64,000 nucleotides of DNA from contig CP112982.1 in assembly GCA_041875495.1 (NCBI GenBank), positions 3,162,001 to 3,226,000 of the forward strand, read 5' to 3'. A program made the translations under genes and the position numbers. Under the pieces are notes generated by a model. It saw only the letters and a list, made by a program, of their open reading frames with translations. It was not told where the DNA came from and made no database searches. The DNA comes from Halomonas sp. CH40 (GTDB taxonomy: Bacteria > Pseudomonadota > Gammaproteobacteria > Pseudomonadales > Halomonadaceae). This document shows positions 18,046-26,314 of the stretch, piece after piece (the first letter of the stretch is position 1; each line of letters opens with the position of its first letter).

Positions 18046-18260
18046 GAATCAATCCTGAGAAAACGAGCTTGAGGAAACGAACCTGATAAAAAGCGCCTGA
18101 CTTTAACGTATCGGGTGCCCAAAAAGGCATTTATTCCAACAGGTTTTTTATGCGACGCTGCCACTATCCGGGTTGGTGACGCACCCGCGATGCGCTATTG
18201 TCTCACCCCTGCCGCACGACGGCAGCACCCTGTTACGTTTTGGCCGGCGAGGAGATTACC

Positions 18261-18950
18261 ATGCATATTCATCTGCTACAGCACGGCCCGGCGCATTGCC
18301 CCGCACGAATTACCGACTGGTTGACCAGTATGGGGCACAGCTTTACGGTCTTTCATCTGTATGACGGAGAGCTGGCGCCCCGCCCAAGTGACTGCGATGC
18401 GCTGATCGTACTTGATGGGCCAGAAACTCTGCTTAACGAGCCCCCTGCCTGGTACAAGGCAGAAGACAAACTGATCCAGCGTCTGGTCGATAGCCAGAAG
18501 CCCCTGCTGGGCATTGGCCTTGGCGCCCATTATATAGCCCTTGTGCTAGGGGCTATCAGCGCGCCGGGCACCTACCCGGAAACCGGCTGGCATAAGATCA
18601 CGCTGGCCGACGACAGCCCTTTTGACCTGCCCGAGCATTTTGATGCCTTTATGTGGCATCGCCAGGTGTTCAGCCTGCCGGATTATGCCCTGCCGCTGGG
18701 CGGAAGCCCGGCAGCACCACTGCAGGGCTTCGCCTGGGATGCTGGCCGAGTGGTGGGGCTGTTATGCCATCTGGAGGTCACTCAATCCAGCGCGGCCAGC
18801 CTGATGGGATACCCGCCAACGCCGCCGGGACGCAACGACTACATGCAGGACGACGAGGAGATTTTTGCCACGCCCAAGCGTTTCACCCATCTGGCGCCCT
18901 TGCTTGACCGGGTGCTGACCCAGTGGCTACGCAGCGCCTCACCGGCCTAG
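18261..18950 (+). CDS. Class I glutamine amidotransferase homologue lacking the catalytic Cys
   Basis: 229-residue stand-alone GATase1 domain of the GuaA-like type. The nucleophile elbow, normally GICLGAQ, reads GIGLGAH: residue 86 is Gly (GGC at 18516-18518) where Cys (TGC) is expected, one base away. The downstream His-Glu region is retained but altered (CHLEVT for FHPEVT). The frame is otherwise intact. The start is ATG 18261 after GAGGAG; an upstream in-frame extension lacks family similarity. Without Cys it cannot hydrolyse glutamine by the known mechanism, so it may be a binding pseudoenzyme, or the base may be an error. Its 3' end overlaps the converging selU by 12 bp. Confidence 0.8.
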   Translation: MHIHLLQHGPAHCPARITDWLTSMGHSFTVFHLYDGELAPRPSDCDALIVLDGPETLLNEPPAWYKAEDKLIQRLVDSQKPLLGIGLGAHYIALVLGAISAPGTYPETGWHKITLADDSPFDLPEHFDAFMWHRQVFSLPDYALPLGGSPAAPLQGFAWDAGRVVGLLCHLEVTQSSAASLMGYPPTPPGRNDYMQDDEEIFATPKRFTHLAPLLDRVLTQWLRSASPA

Positions 18951-20060
18951 GGTCTGTTGCTCTGTCAGCCATTGCCGGGTAGCCGCCAGACAGCTTTCCC
19001 AATCACCTACATGGTATTCCAGGGCGCCAGCTTCCTGCTGGCGCTGTAGATGGTAGCGGTACAGGGGGTCATAGTATTCGGTCAACAGCGGCGCCAGCCA
19101 GGCTTCATGGGCCTGGCGGTCGCCCTGCTCGTGGGCGGCAAAGGCCAGTGCCTGCATGCGCTGCAAGCGCTTGAGGCGCGCGTCTCCCAGGCGTTTTTTC
19201 AGGCGCACCAGCGCATTACCCAGCTGCTGCTGCATGCGCTGCCAGCCCTCTTCTGCCCCCACAAGCTGGGTATAGGCCTGTTCCAGGTCAATAATGTAAT
19301 CCTGAATCAACTGGGCAAGGCGCCAGTCCAGGGGCATTTCAACGCGAATGCGCGGCGCCTTTTCCATGGCCTGCCAGAAAGTCAGCGGCACGTTAACGCT
19401 GCCAATCTGGCGCGATTCATCTTCAATGACCAAAGGCCCTGGCAGGCCAAGCAGGCGCTTGGCCAGGGCATGTTCAAAATCTATCTGCGCGGGCGGTGGC
19501 TCAGGCGAGCGGCCAAAGGCAGAGCCCTTGTGACGGGCCATGGCTTCCAGATCCACGCTTTCTTCCAACTGGTTGATCAGCACGGTTTTGGCGCAGCCGG
19601 TTAACCCGCTGATGATCACCATGGGCTGCTGGGCAGCGCTCTCCACACGGGCGGTCAAGTGGTGGCGCAGCGCTTTCCAGCCACCGGCAACACGCGGGCG
19701 CAGCACCCCGGCCTCAGCCAGCCACTGCTGGGCAATCTGCGAACGTAGCCCACCGCGAAAGCAGTAGAGTACTGCCTCAGGATGCTGTTCCACGTAGCTG
19801 CGCCAGGCATCAACCCGCGCGGCCTTGACTGCCCCGCTGACCAGCGTTTCGCCCAGCGCAATTGCCGCCGCCTGGCCCTCTTCCTTATAGGCGATACCCA
19901 CCTGATGGCGCTCGTCATCATTCATCAGGGGCAGATTGACCGCCCCGGGCAAGGCACCCTGGGCAAACTCCACCGGCGCGCGTACATCAATCAGCGGGCG
20001 CTCGTCACTGATCAGCGCGGTATCCGCCTCTAGCGTTGGCAAGATGGTCGGCAAGCTCAC
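18939..20060 (-). CDS. selU: tRNA 2-selenouridine synthase
   Basis: MnmH/SelU, which converts 2-thiouridine at the wobble position of Lys, Glu and Gln tRNAs to 2-selenouridine using selenophosphate, via geranylation. The N-terminal rhodanese domain has the catalytic Cys in YCFRGGLRS (~residue 98). A P-loop follows at ~155 reading SGLTGCAKT, with Ala where the last P-loop glycine normally stands. Other family marks are ARHKGSAFGR and EDESRQIGSV. Length 373 aa is normal. It overlaps selD by 4 bp, so selenophosphate maker and user are co-translated. Confidence 0.93.
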   Translation of the reverse strand: MSLPTILPTLEADTALISDERPLIDVRAPVEFAQGALPGAVNLPLMNDDERHQVGIAYKEEGQAAAIALGETLVSGAVKAARVDAWRSYVEQHPEAVLYCFRGGLRSQIAQQWLAEAGVLRPRVAGGWKALRHHLTARVESAAQQPMVIISGLTGCAKTVLINQLEESVDLEAMARHKGSAFGRSPEPPPAQIDFEHALAKRLLGLPGPLVIEDESRQIGSVNVPLTFWQAMEKAPRIRVEMPLDWRLAQLIQDYIIDLEQAYTQLVGAEEGWQRMQQQLGNALVRLKKRLGDARLKRLQRMQALAFAAHEQGDRQAHEAWLAPLLTEYYDPLYRYHLQRQQEAGALEYHVGDWESCLAATRQWLTEQQTLGR

Positions 20061-21094
20061 CCAATCACCTCGATTAACGCTGGCCCGTCCTGGGCAGACA
20101 GGCTACCGAACGCTTTTAACGCCAGGCCATGCTGGCGGCCGATACGCTCCACGTCATCCTGCCAGGCCGGGTCAACGGCCACCAGCAAGCCTCCCGAGGT
20201 CTGCGGGTCGCACAGCCACTGCCAGTGGGATTCATCCATGGCAGGCAAGGCATCGCCCAGCGCCTGACGATTGCGCAGGGTGCCACCGGGTATCGCCCCC
20301 TGACGGCGATAGCCTTCTGCTTCGCCAAGACGTGGCAGCTTGCGAAAATCAATCTTCGCCCTCACCTGACTGGCACCGCACAGCTCGGCCAAGTGGCCTG
20401 CCAGGCCAAAGCCGGTCACGTCGGTCATGGCATGTACACCGCTCACCTTGGCCAGATCAACGCCGATGCGGTTGGAAGCCAGCATGGTTTCCCGCGCCAG
20501 GCCCTCATGGCCCTGTTCCACCAGGCCGCGCTTCTCGGCAGTGGTCAGCATGCCGACACCAATCGGCTTGGTCAGGTAAAGGAGATCTCCCGGCTTGGCG
20601 CCGCTGTTGAGCTTGAGCTGATCCAGCGCCACCAGGCCATTGACTGCCAGGCCGAAAATAGGCTCTGGCGCATCAATCGAATGGCCACCCGCCAGGGCCA
20701 CGCCCAGCTGGCGGCATACCGCCTGAGCGCCTGCCAGCACATCTCCGGCGACCTCCGCCGAGAGTTTATCCAGCGGCCAGCCGAGAATACCCAGCGCCAT
20801 CACGGGCGTGCCGCCCATGGCAAACACATCGCTGATCGCATTGGTTGCCGCGATGCGGCCAAAATCAAAAGGGTCATCAACAATCGGCATGAAAAAATCA
20901 GTGGTGGCAATCATGCCGCGACCATCGCCCAGATCATAGACGGCGGCATCCTCACGCCCCTGATTACCCACAATCAGACGTTCACCGCCTGCAGGCGGCC
21001 CGGCCTTGGCGAGGATACTATCCAGCACATCAGGGGCGATCTTGCAGCCACAGCCAGCCCCGTGGCTGTATTGCGTCAAGCGAATGTTATGCAT
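20057..21094 (-). CDS. selD: Selenide, water dikinase (selenophosphate synthetase)
   Basis: Makes selenophosphate from selenide and ATP. The N-terminal active site SHGAGCGCK carries ordinary cysteine and lysine, so no selenocysteine codon is used. TTDFFMPIVDDPFDFGRIAATNAISDVFAMGG-type sequence and a late DPQTSGGLL motif complete the AIRS-type fold. Length 345 aa is normal. No selA, selB or Sec tRNA is in the window; with selU next door the local purpose is tRNA selenouridine. Confidence 0.95.
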   Translation of the reverse strand: MHNIRLTQYSHGAGCGCKIAPDVLDSILAKAGPPAGGERLIVGNQGREDAAVYDLGDGRGMIATTDFFMPIVDDPFDFGRIAATNAISDVFAMGGTPVMALGILGWPLDKLSAEVAGDVLAGAQAVCRQLGVALAGGHSIDAPEPIFGLAVNGLVALDQLKLNSGAKPGDLLYLTKPIGVGMLTTAEKRGLVEQGHEGLARETMLASNRIGVDLAKVSGVHAMTDVTGFGLAGHLAELCGASQVRAKIDFRKLPRLGEAEGYRRQGAIPGGTLRNRQALGDALPAMDESHWQWLCDPQTSGGLLVAVDPAWQDDVERIGRQHGLALKAFGSLSAQDGPALIEVIG

Positions 21095-21169
21095 GGCGTT
21101 GCCTCCATTACCAAATATTTTATCAGTCTACCTCAGGCCCAATGCCTGATAACCTGTTGCACCCCAAGG

Positions 21170-22552
21170 TTACAGGGCTTCGAGCGCGTCGGAGAGCTTA
21201 TCAACCGCAATCACCTCCATGCCTTGCGGTGCCTTTTTGGGCGCATTGGAGCGCGGCACTATCGCACGGGTAAAACCATGCTTGGCCGCTTCGCTGATCC
21301 GCTCCTGGCCGCTGGGCACCGGGCGTATTTCACCGGATAGCCCCACCTCACCAAACACCACCAACTCCTGGGGCAGGGCGCGGTTCTGCAGACTGGATAC
21401 CACCGCCAGCAGCACGGCCAGATCCGCGCTGGTTTCCAATACCTTAACGCCGCCCACCACATTGAGAAACACATCCTGATCGCCGGTAAACAGCCCGCCG
21501 TGGCGGTTAAGCACCGCCAGCAGCATAGCCAGACGGTTAGGGTCCAACCCAACGGCCACCCGGCGCGGGTTGCCCAGCGCGGATTCATCCACCAATGCCT
21601 GCACTTCCACCAGAATCGGCCGGGTGCCTTCCCAAACCACCATCACCAGGCTGCCTGGCGCCTGCTCCTGCTGGCGGGAGAGGAAGATGGCACTGGGGTT
21701 TTTAACTTCCTTGAGGCCCTGCTCCAGCATGGCGAACACGCCCAGCTCGTTGACGGCTCCAAAGCGGTTCTTCTGCCCCCGCAGGGTGCGAAAACGCGAG
21801 TCGGCACCGCCTTCCAGCAAGAGGGAGGCGTCAATCATGTGCTCCAGCACCTTGGGCCCCGCCAGGCTGCCATCCTTGGTAACGTGCCCCACCAGCAGCA
21901 GCACCGTATTGCTGTGCTTGGCAAAACGCGTCAGCGCTGCCGCAGATTCACGCACCTGAGCCACGCCGCCCGGGGCCGAGCTGATATCTTCCAGATGCAT
22001 GGTCTGGATGGAGTCAATGATCAGGATTTCGGGCATTTCCCGCTCGGCAACCGCCAGGATAGTTTCGATGCTGGTTTCGGCCAGCATCTTCAACCCCTGG
22101 GTGGGCAGCTGCAGCCGATGGGCGCGCATCGCCACCTGGGACAGCGACTCTTCCCCGGTGACATACAAGACCCGGCGCTGCTGGGCCAGCTTGCAGGCAG
22201 TCTGCAGCAGTAGGGTGGATTTACCCGCCCCCGGATGCCCGCCCAGCAGGACCGCTGACCCTGGCACCAGCCCGCCGCCCAGCACTCGGTCAAACTCGCT
22301 GAAGGTTGAGCTGAGGCGCGGCACTTCACTTAAATCAACGCTGCCAAGGTCGACAACATCCCTGGACAAGGCGCCGGCATAGCCGCCCCGCCCGGCACTG
22401 CTTGAAGAAGGGCTGGCAGCTCCTGGCCGGGCAGGCGCCAGGCGCACTTCGCTCAGGGTGTTCCACTCCTGGCAACTGCTGCACTGCCCCTGCCATTTAC
22501 GATACTCAGCGCCACACTCGGTGCATACAAAGGCGCTTTTGGCTTTGGCCAC
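21170..22552 (-). CDS. radA: DNA repair protein RadA (Sms)
   Basis: RecA-like helicase that helps branch migration in homologous recombination. It has the N-terminal C4 zinc finger (CTECGAEYRKWQGQCSSC), Walker A GHPGAGKST, the RadA-specific KNRFG motif, and a C-terminal Lon-like domain. Length 460 aa is standard. The ATG at 22552 directly precedes the zinc finger. A 13-bp tandem repeat and the nlpE terminator lie upstream. Confidence 0.96.
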   Translation of the reverse strand: MAKAKSAFVCTECGAEYRKWQGQCSSCQEWNTLSEVRLAPARPGAASPSSSSAGRGGYAGALSRDVVDLGSVDLSEVPRLSSTFSEFDRVLGGGLVPGSAVLLGGHPGAGKSTLLLQTACKLAQQRRVLYVTGEESLSQVAMRAHRLQLPTQGLKMLAETSIETILAVAEREMPEILIIDSIQTMHLEDISSAPGGVAQVRESAAALTRFAKHSNTVLLLVGHVTKDGSLAGPKVLEHMIDASLLLEGGADSRFRTLRGQKNRFGAVNELGVFAMLEQGLKEVKNPSAIFLSRQQEQAPGSLVMVVWEGTRPILVEVQALVDESALGNPRRVAVGLDPNRLAMLLAVLNRHGGLFTGDQDVFLNVVGGVKVLETSADLAVLLAVVSSLQNRALPQELVVFGEVGLSGEIRPVPSGQERISEAAKHGFTRAIVPRSNAPKKAPQGMEVIAVDKLSDALEAL

Positions 22553-22609
22553 TGGCTTGCTCCTGCAGTTTCACAACGTCGCTCAAAAACAGTCATAGCC
22601 CCCATGTAG

Positions 22610-22661
22610 CTAGAATGAGCGACTAGAATAAGTGACTAGAATGAGTGGCTAGAACACGTGA
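22610..22661. repeat. 13-bp tandem repeat, four copies, upstream of radA
   Basis: Units are CTAGAATGAGCGA, CTAGAATAAGTGA, CTAGAATGAGTGG and CTAGAACACGTGA at 22610, 22623, 22636 and 22649. The first three differ by one to three bases and the fourth is more diverged. It lies 58 bp before the radA start and runs into the nlpE terminator. Could be an operator array or slippage-derived. Confidence 0.7.
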
Positions 22662-22686
22662 AAGGCGGCCGAAGCCGCCTTTTTTG
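22661..22686 (-). terminator. Hairpin terminator after the NlpE-like gene
   Basis: On the minus strand GGCGGC-TTCG-GCCGCC forms a hairpin closed by the very stable UUCG tetraloop. The T-tract is long on the plus strand (six Ts) but only three on the minus strand, so it may work in both directions. Confidence 0.7.
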
Positions 22687-22728
22687 TCACTATTGTGACT
22701 GCCTTACAACCACACGCTGACGGCCTGA

Positions 22729-23175
22729 TTACTGACGTTGAAGACGCAGCAACTCGCTGTTTTCAAAACGGCGGCGCTCCGGGTCGATCAACTCAAGGGT
22801 CTGTGGGTCGATGCGCAGGAAGTAATAGGTCTGGCCTTCACCGTCTGGCGTCAGCTCATACACGGTAGCATCCGGGTTGGAAGGCGTGCCGGTCAGGGTT
22901 TCCCAGTTACCCGCATAGTTTTCAGCCGGTGGGTTCTGGGGATGGTTACGATAGGTGGCGTTAAGCGTGAAGGTGCGCTCTTCCGGTGCCTGCGACTCGT
23001 CTCCCATCAGCGTGACGTCAAGTGCAATACCATCGCAGTTGCGGCACGGCAAAGAGCCCTGGTAGTTGGCTTCTGTTGGCTCGTAGCCTCCAGTACCTTG
23101 ATCTGTCGGCCCTGACGCACAGCCGGCAAGCAGGGCCAGCATGGCCGTACCGACAAATAGATGTTTAAGCGGCAT
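22729..23175 (-). CDS. NlpE-like outer-membrane lipoprotein
   Basis: Small lipoprotein with signal peptide and lipobox LLAGC (Cys ~18). The mature domain has the NlpE N-terminal pattern: GSLPCRNCDGI with a CxxC pair, then TLNATYRNHPQN and YELTPDGEGQTYYFLR. NlpE reports envelope or copper stress and lipoprotein trafficking to Cpx in E. coli. At 148 residues it has only the N-terminal NlpE domain. The start is ATG 23175 with AAGGAGAG upstream; the longer frame starting at 23244 lacks a site. No Cpx genes are nearby. Confidence 0.8.
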   Translation of the reverse strand: MPLKHLFVGTAMLALLAGCASGPTDQGTGGYEPTEANYQGSLPCRNCDGIALDVTLMGDESQAPEERTFTLNATYRNHPQNPPAENYAGNWETLTGTPSNPDATVYELTPDGEGQTYYFLRIDPQTLELIDPERRRFENSELLRLQRQ

Positions 23176-23378
23176 GGTTCTCTCCTTGGTTTTCAATGCT
23201 TGTATCTGATCCACACGCTCTGGGCGAACGCAGTTGGATATCAAAAATCACTCAGCGCATATGACAGCATACCCGCTACAAGGTGCAACGCCCACCCCAA
23301 AAACATAACAATGCTTGCGCTTTAGAAGACGTCAAGCGACCATGAAGGTTACCGATTTAATGCCAGCAGGACACACTA

Positions 23379-24440
23379 ATGAGCCAACTGTGGAGCCCCG
23401 CCGTTCAGTCGCTGACCCCTTATATACCCGGCGAGCAGCCGACTGAGCGGGTGATCAAGCTGAACACTAACGAAAACCCTTACCCCCCCGCGCCAGGCGT
23501 AGGCGAAACATTGCGGGAATTCGCCTCCGACCATCTGCGCCTTTACCCGGACCCGACCTCGCTGGCCCTGCGCAGCGAACTAGCCCGGTGCTATGGGGTT
23601 GAGCCCCAGCAGGTGTTTGTTGGCAACGGCTCCGATGAAGTGCTGGCGTTTGCTTTCCAGGCGTTTTTCTGCCACGGCGAACCGCTGGATGCGCCCTCAA
23701 TCACTTATAGCTTTTACCCTGTATATGCCAAATTGTATGGCATTGAACTGCGTCAACACCCGCTTACCCCTGAATGGGAAGTGGATCTGGAGGCTCTGAG
23801 CCAGCCGCAGCCACGCAGCGGGGTGATTTTCGCCAACCCCAATGCCCCGACTGGCCACACCCACAGCCTGGATGCGCTGGAAAGCCTGCTTCAGAAAGTC
23901 ACTGACCGGGTGGTGCTGGTTGACGAAGCCTATGTGGACTTTGGCACACAAAGCGCCGTCACCCTGGTTGAACGCTATCCTAACCTGCTGGTCACCAGTA
24001 CCTTTTCCAAATCACGTAGCTTAGCTGGCCTGCGCCTGGGGTTTGCGATGGGCTCAGCGGAACTGATTGAAGGCCTGGAGCGCATCAAGGACTCTTTCAA
24101 CTCCTACCCGGTCGATAGCCTGGCCAGCGCCGTGGGCATCGCCGCCCTGCAGGACAGCGACCACTTTGCCGCCTGCCGCGAGAAGGTCATCACCACCCGC
24201 GAGCGCACCCGCCATCAGCTGGAAACCCTGGGCTTCGAGGTGCTTCCCTCCCAGGCCAACTTCCTGCTGGCGCAACACCCGGATCACGACGGCGCCCAGC
24301 TGTTTGCTGGCCTGCGTGAACGCGGTATTCTGGTTCGCCATTTCAACAAGGCAGGGTTAAGCAACTTCCTGCGGATCACTATCGGCACTGATGACGAAAT
24401 GGATTATCTGATTGAGGCGCTACAGACCCTAGTGCGTTAA
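23379..24440 (+). CDS. hisC: Histidinol-phosphate aminotransferase
   Basis: Fold-type I PLP aminotransferase of histidine synthesis. The HisC pattern is clear: IKLNTNENPYPPAP, LRLYPDPTS, VGNGSDEVLA, NPNAPTGH, the PLP lysine in TFSKSRSLAGLRLGFA, and the final FLRITIGTDDEMD. Length 353 aa is normal. It stands alone here, away from hisBHAF, and converges on a LysR gene 13 bp downstream. Confidence 0.94.
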   Translation: MSQLWSPAVQSLTPYIPGEQPTERVIKLNTNENPYPPAPGVGETLREFASDHLRLYPDPTSLALRSELARCYGVEPQQVFVGNGSDEVLAFAFQAFFCHGEPLDAPSITYSFYPVYAKLYGIELRQHPLTPEWEVDLEALSQPQPRSGVIFANPNAPTGHTHSLDALESLLQKVTDRVVLVDEAYVDFGTQSAVTLVERYPNLLVTSTFSKSRSLAGLRLGFAMGSAELIEGLERIKDSFNSYPVDSLASAVGIAALQDSDHFAACREKVITTRERTRHQLETLGFEVLPSQANFLLAQHPDHDGAQLFAGLRERGILVRHFNKAGLSNFLRITIGTDDEMDYLIEALQTLVR

Positions 24441-24453
24441 CGCCTGACGGTGC

Positions 24454-25320
24454 TCACGGCTCACCATCGGCCAGCTGTTCGTGAATCAGCTCGGCCAGGC
24501 GCCGCGCAGGCTCTGAGGGGCGGTGCGGCGCCCGGTGCAAGGCAAGTTCAATGGACGGCAGCGCCGGCAAGCCGCTGCTTTCATCCAGCGGCTTGAGCAT
24601 CGGCGTCAGCATGCTACGCGTCACCACCACAATCGCCAAGCCCGCCATCACCACCGGCGCCAGCCCGGTCATCGATTGGCTGGTATAGGCCACTCGCCAA
24701 CGTCGCCCAGCACTCTGCAATGACTGCTCGGCCACTTCCCGGAACACATCCGCCCCACGGGTGTAGAGCGCCAGCGGCAAAGGGTCACGCAACAAGGGTT
24801 GATAGCTCAGCCCGACCGCCCAAAGCAGGGGTTCACGGCGGATCACTTCCCCGCCCGGCGAATTGCGTTGCCGGGTGACCAGCGCCAGATCCAGATCGCC
24901 ACTGCGCACCCGTTCAACAAGATCAGCGCTGACCCCACAGATCACCTCCAGCCCTACCCCCGGGTAAAGCTGGTGGAAGTAGGAAAACACCGACGGCAGC
25001 AGCGAAGCGTAGTCCTCAGGAATTCCCAGCTTGAGCTCGCCACTGACCTGATGTACCTGCATGTCCTGCCAGGCATCGTCGTTCAGCGCCAGCAGCCGCC
25101 GCGCATGGGTCAGCAGGCGCTCGCCATCGGCGGTAAAACGTACCTGGCGCCCTTCACGTTCGTGCAGACGCAATTCCATCTGCGCTTCCAGACGCTTCAA
25201 TTGCATGCTGATCGTCGACTGGCTGAACGCCAAGCGCTTGGAGGCCGCCGTCACGCTGCCGGTGTCAGCAATCGCCACCAGGGTACGTAGCAGGGTGAGG
25301 TCAAAAGTGCGTGCGCGCAT
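24454..25320 (-). CDS. LysR-family transcriptional regulator
   Basis: 288 residues with an N-terminal LysR helix-turn-helix (RTLVAIADTGSVTAASKRLAFSQSTISMQLKRLE, residues ~10-43) and a C-terminal effector-binding domain. It diverges from an EamA exporter gene with a 121-bp gap that holds several dyads, so it probably regulates that exporter and itself. The ligand cannot be told from sequence. Confidence 0.88.
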   Translation of the reverse strand: MRARTFDLTLLRTLVAIADTGSVTAASKRLAFSQSTISMQLKRLEAQMELRLHEREGRQVRFTADGERLLTHARRLLALNDDAWQDMQVHQVSGELKLGIPEDYASLLPSVFSYFHQLYPGVGLEVICGVSADLVERVRSGDLDLALVTRQRNSPGGEVIRREPLLWAVGLSYQPLLRDPLPLALYTRGADVFREVAEQSLQSAGRRWRVAYTSQSMTGLAPVVMAGLAIVVVTRSMLTPMLKPLDESSGLPALPSIELALHRAPHRPSEPARRLAELIHEQLADGEP

Positions 25321-25322
25321 GG

Positions 25323-25368
25323 ATCACATTTCTTGATGATTTATATCAATAATGATTGATTTTGTGAT
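25323..25368. promoter_or_regulatory. Nested dyads between LysR and EamA genes, candidate LysR operator
   Basis: Three inverted repeats overlap here: ATCACA/TGTGAT (25323-25328 and 25363-25368), TTGAT-N7-ATCAA (25333-25349, a T-N11-A-like arrangement typical of LysR sites), and the perfect ATCAAT-N4-ATTGAT (25345-25360). Position directly before the LysR start suggests autoregulation plus control of the exporter. Confidence 0.5.
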
Positions 25369-25441
25369 GGGTTGCTAGCGGGTATCTTGCATCAGCGGCC
25401 AACAGGGCCGCTTTCAAGATCTCTCAGGTAAGGAGCCTTTT

Positions 25442-26314
25442 ATGCAACTGACGCGTACGTTCGGAGTATTTCCTGTCAGTATCCTGGCGGCAGTTGTCGC
25501 CATTGCACTCTGGGCCACGGCACCGCTGCTGGCCGAGCAGGCACGCAGCGCCTCCCCCTTAAGCCTGACCACATTGACCCTGCTGGCCGGAGCTCTGGCC
25601 ACCCTGCCACTTGGCAAAAGCCACGGACAAAGAGTCAACAGCCTGGGGTGGCGGTTCAGCCTGTGGTTGGGCGTCCCCTTGCTGATTCTGGGCGCGGTAA
25701 GCAGCTACTTTATAGGTATGCGCCAGGCACCGGCCTCGGAAGCAGCGCTGATTACCTACACCTGGCCGGTGCTGTTTGTGCTGCTCAGCCAATGGACGCA
25801 GCTGGGCAGAATAAGACTACGCAGCCTGAGCGGCGCCATGATTGCTTTCGCGGGAGCCGCCCTGCTGATGCTTCCCGAACAGGGCGTGGCCTTTAATGAC
25901 GCCTCGCTGAAAGGCTACGGCTTCGCCTTTCTGGCAGCGTGTTGCTGGGCGCTATACTCCTGGGTTGGGCAGGCGTCGCCCATCACACTAACCCCTTATC
26001 TGCCGCGCCTGCTGTTGATTGCCAGCCTGTTGAGTGCACTGGCAACCCTGGCGCTGGAGGGACGCCTGAGCGTACCCAGCGACAGCGCCCTGTGGGCCGG
26101 CATCGCACTGGGCCTGGGACCATTCGGCATTGCCATGGTCGCCTGGGACAAGGCTTTGCGCGGCGGCCCAAGTGCAACCATTGGCAGCCTGGCCTATGGG
26201 GTGCCGATTCTGGCAGCCGCCTTGCTGGTGGTCACCGGCGCCACCCCGCTGAACTGGCAGCTGCCATTGGCCGGGCTTCTGGTGCTCACCGGCTGCCTGC
26301 AGGCCAGCCGTTAA
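25442..26314 (+). CDS. EamA/DMT-family metabolite exporter
   Basis: 290-residue protein with about ten hydrophobic helices in two EamA repeats (about residues 8-135 and 150-285). Family features include SPLSLTTLTLLAGALATLPL, RQAPASEAALITYTWPVLFVLL and GIALGLGPFGIAMVAWDKALRGG. DMT exporters of this kind move amino acids or other metabolites out of the cell. It is probably under the divergent LysR regulator. Its stop overlaps the converging RND gene by 4 bp. Confidence 0.88.
   Translation: MQLTRTFGVFPVSILAAVVAIALWATAPLLAEQARSASPLSLTTLTLLAGALATLPLGKSHGQRVNSLGWRFSLWLGVPLLILGAVSSYFIGMRQAPASEAALITYTWPVLFVLLSQWTQLGRIRLRSLSGAMIAFAGAALLMLPEQGVAFNDASLKGYGFAFLAACCWALYSWVGQASPITLTPYLPRLLLIASLLSALATLALEGRLSVPSDSALWAGIALGLGPFGIAMVAWDKALRGGPSATIGSLAYGVPILAAALLVVTGATPLNWQLPLAGLLVLTGCLQASR

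Noticed and set aside
20057..21094. Selenocysteine codon in selD
   Set aside because: The active site has an ordinary Cys codon and the frame has no internal TGA.
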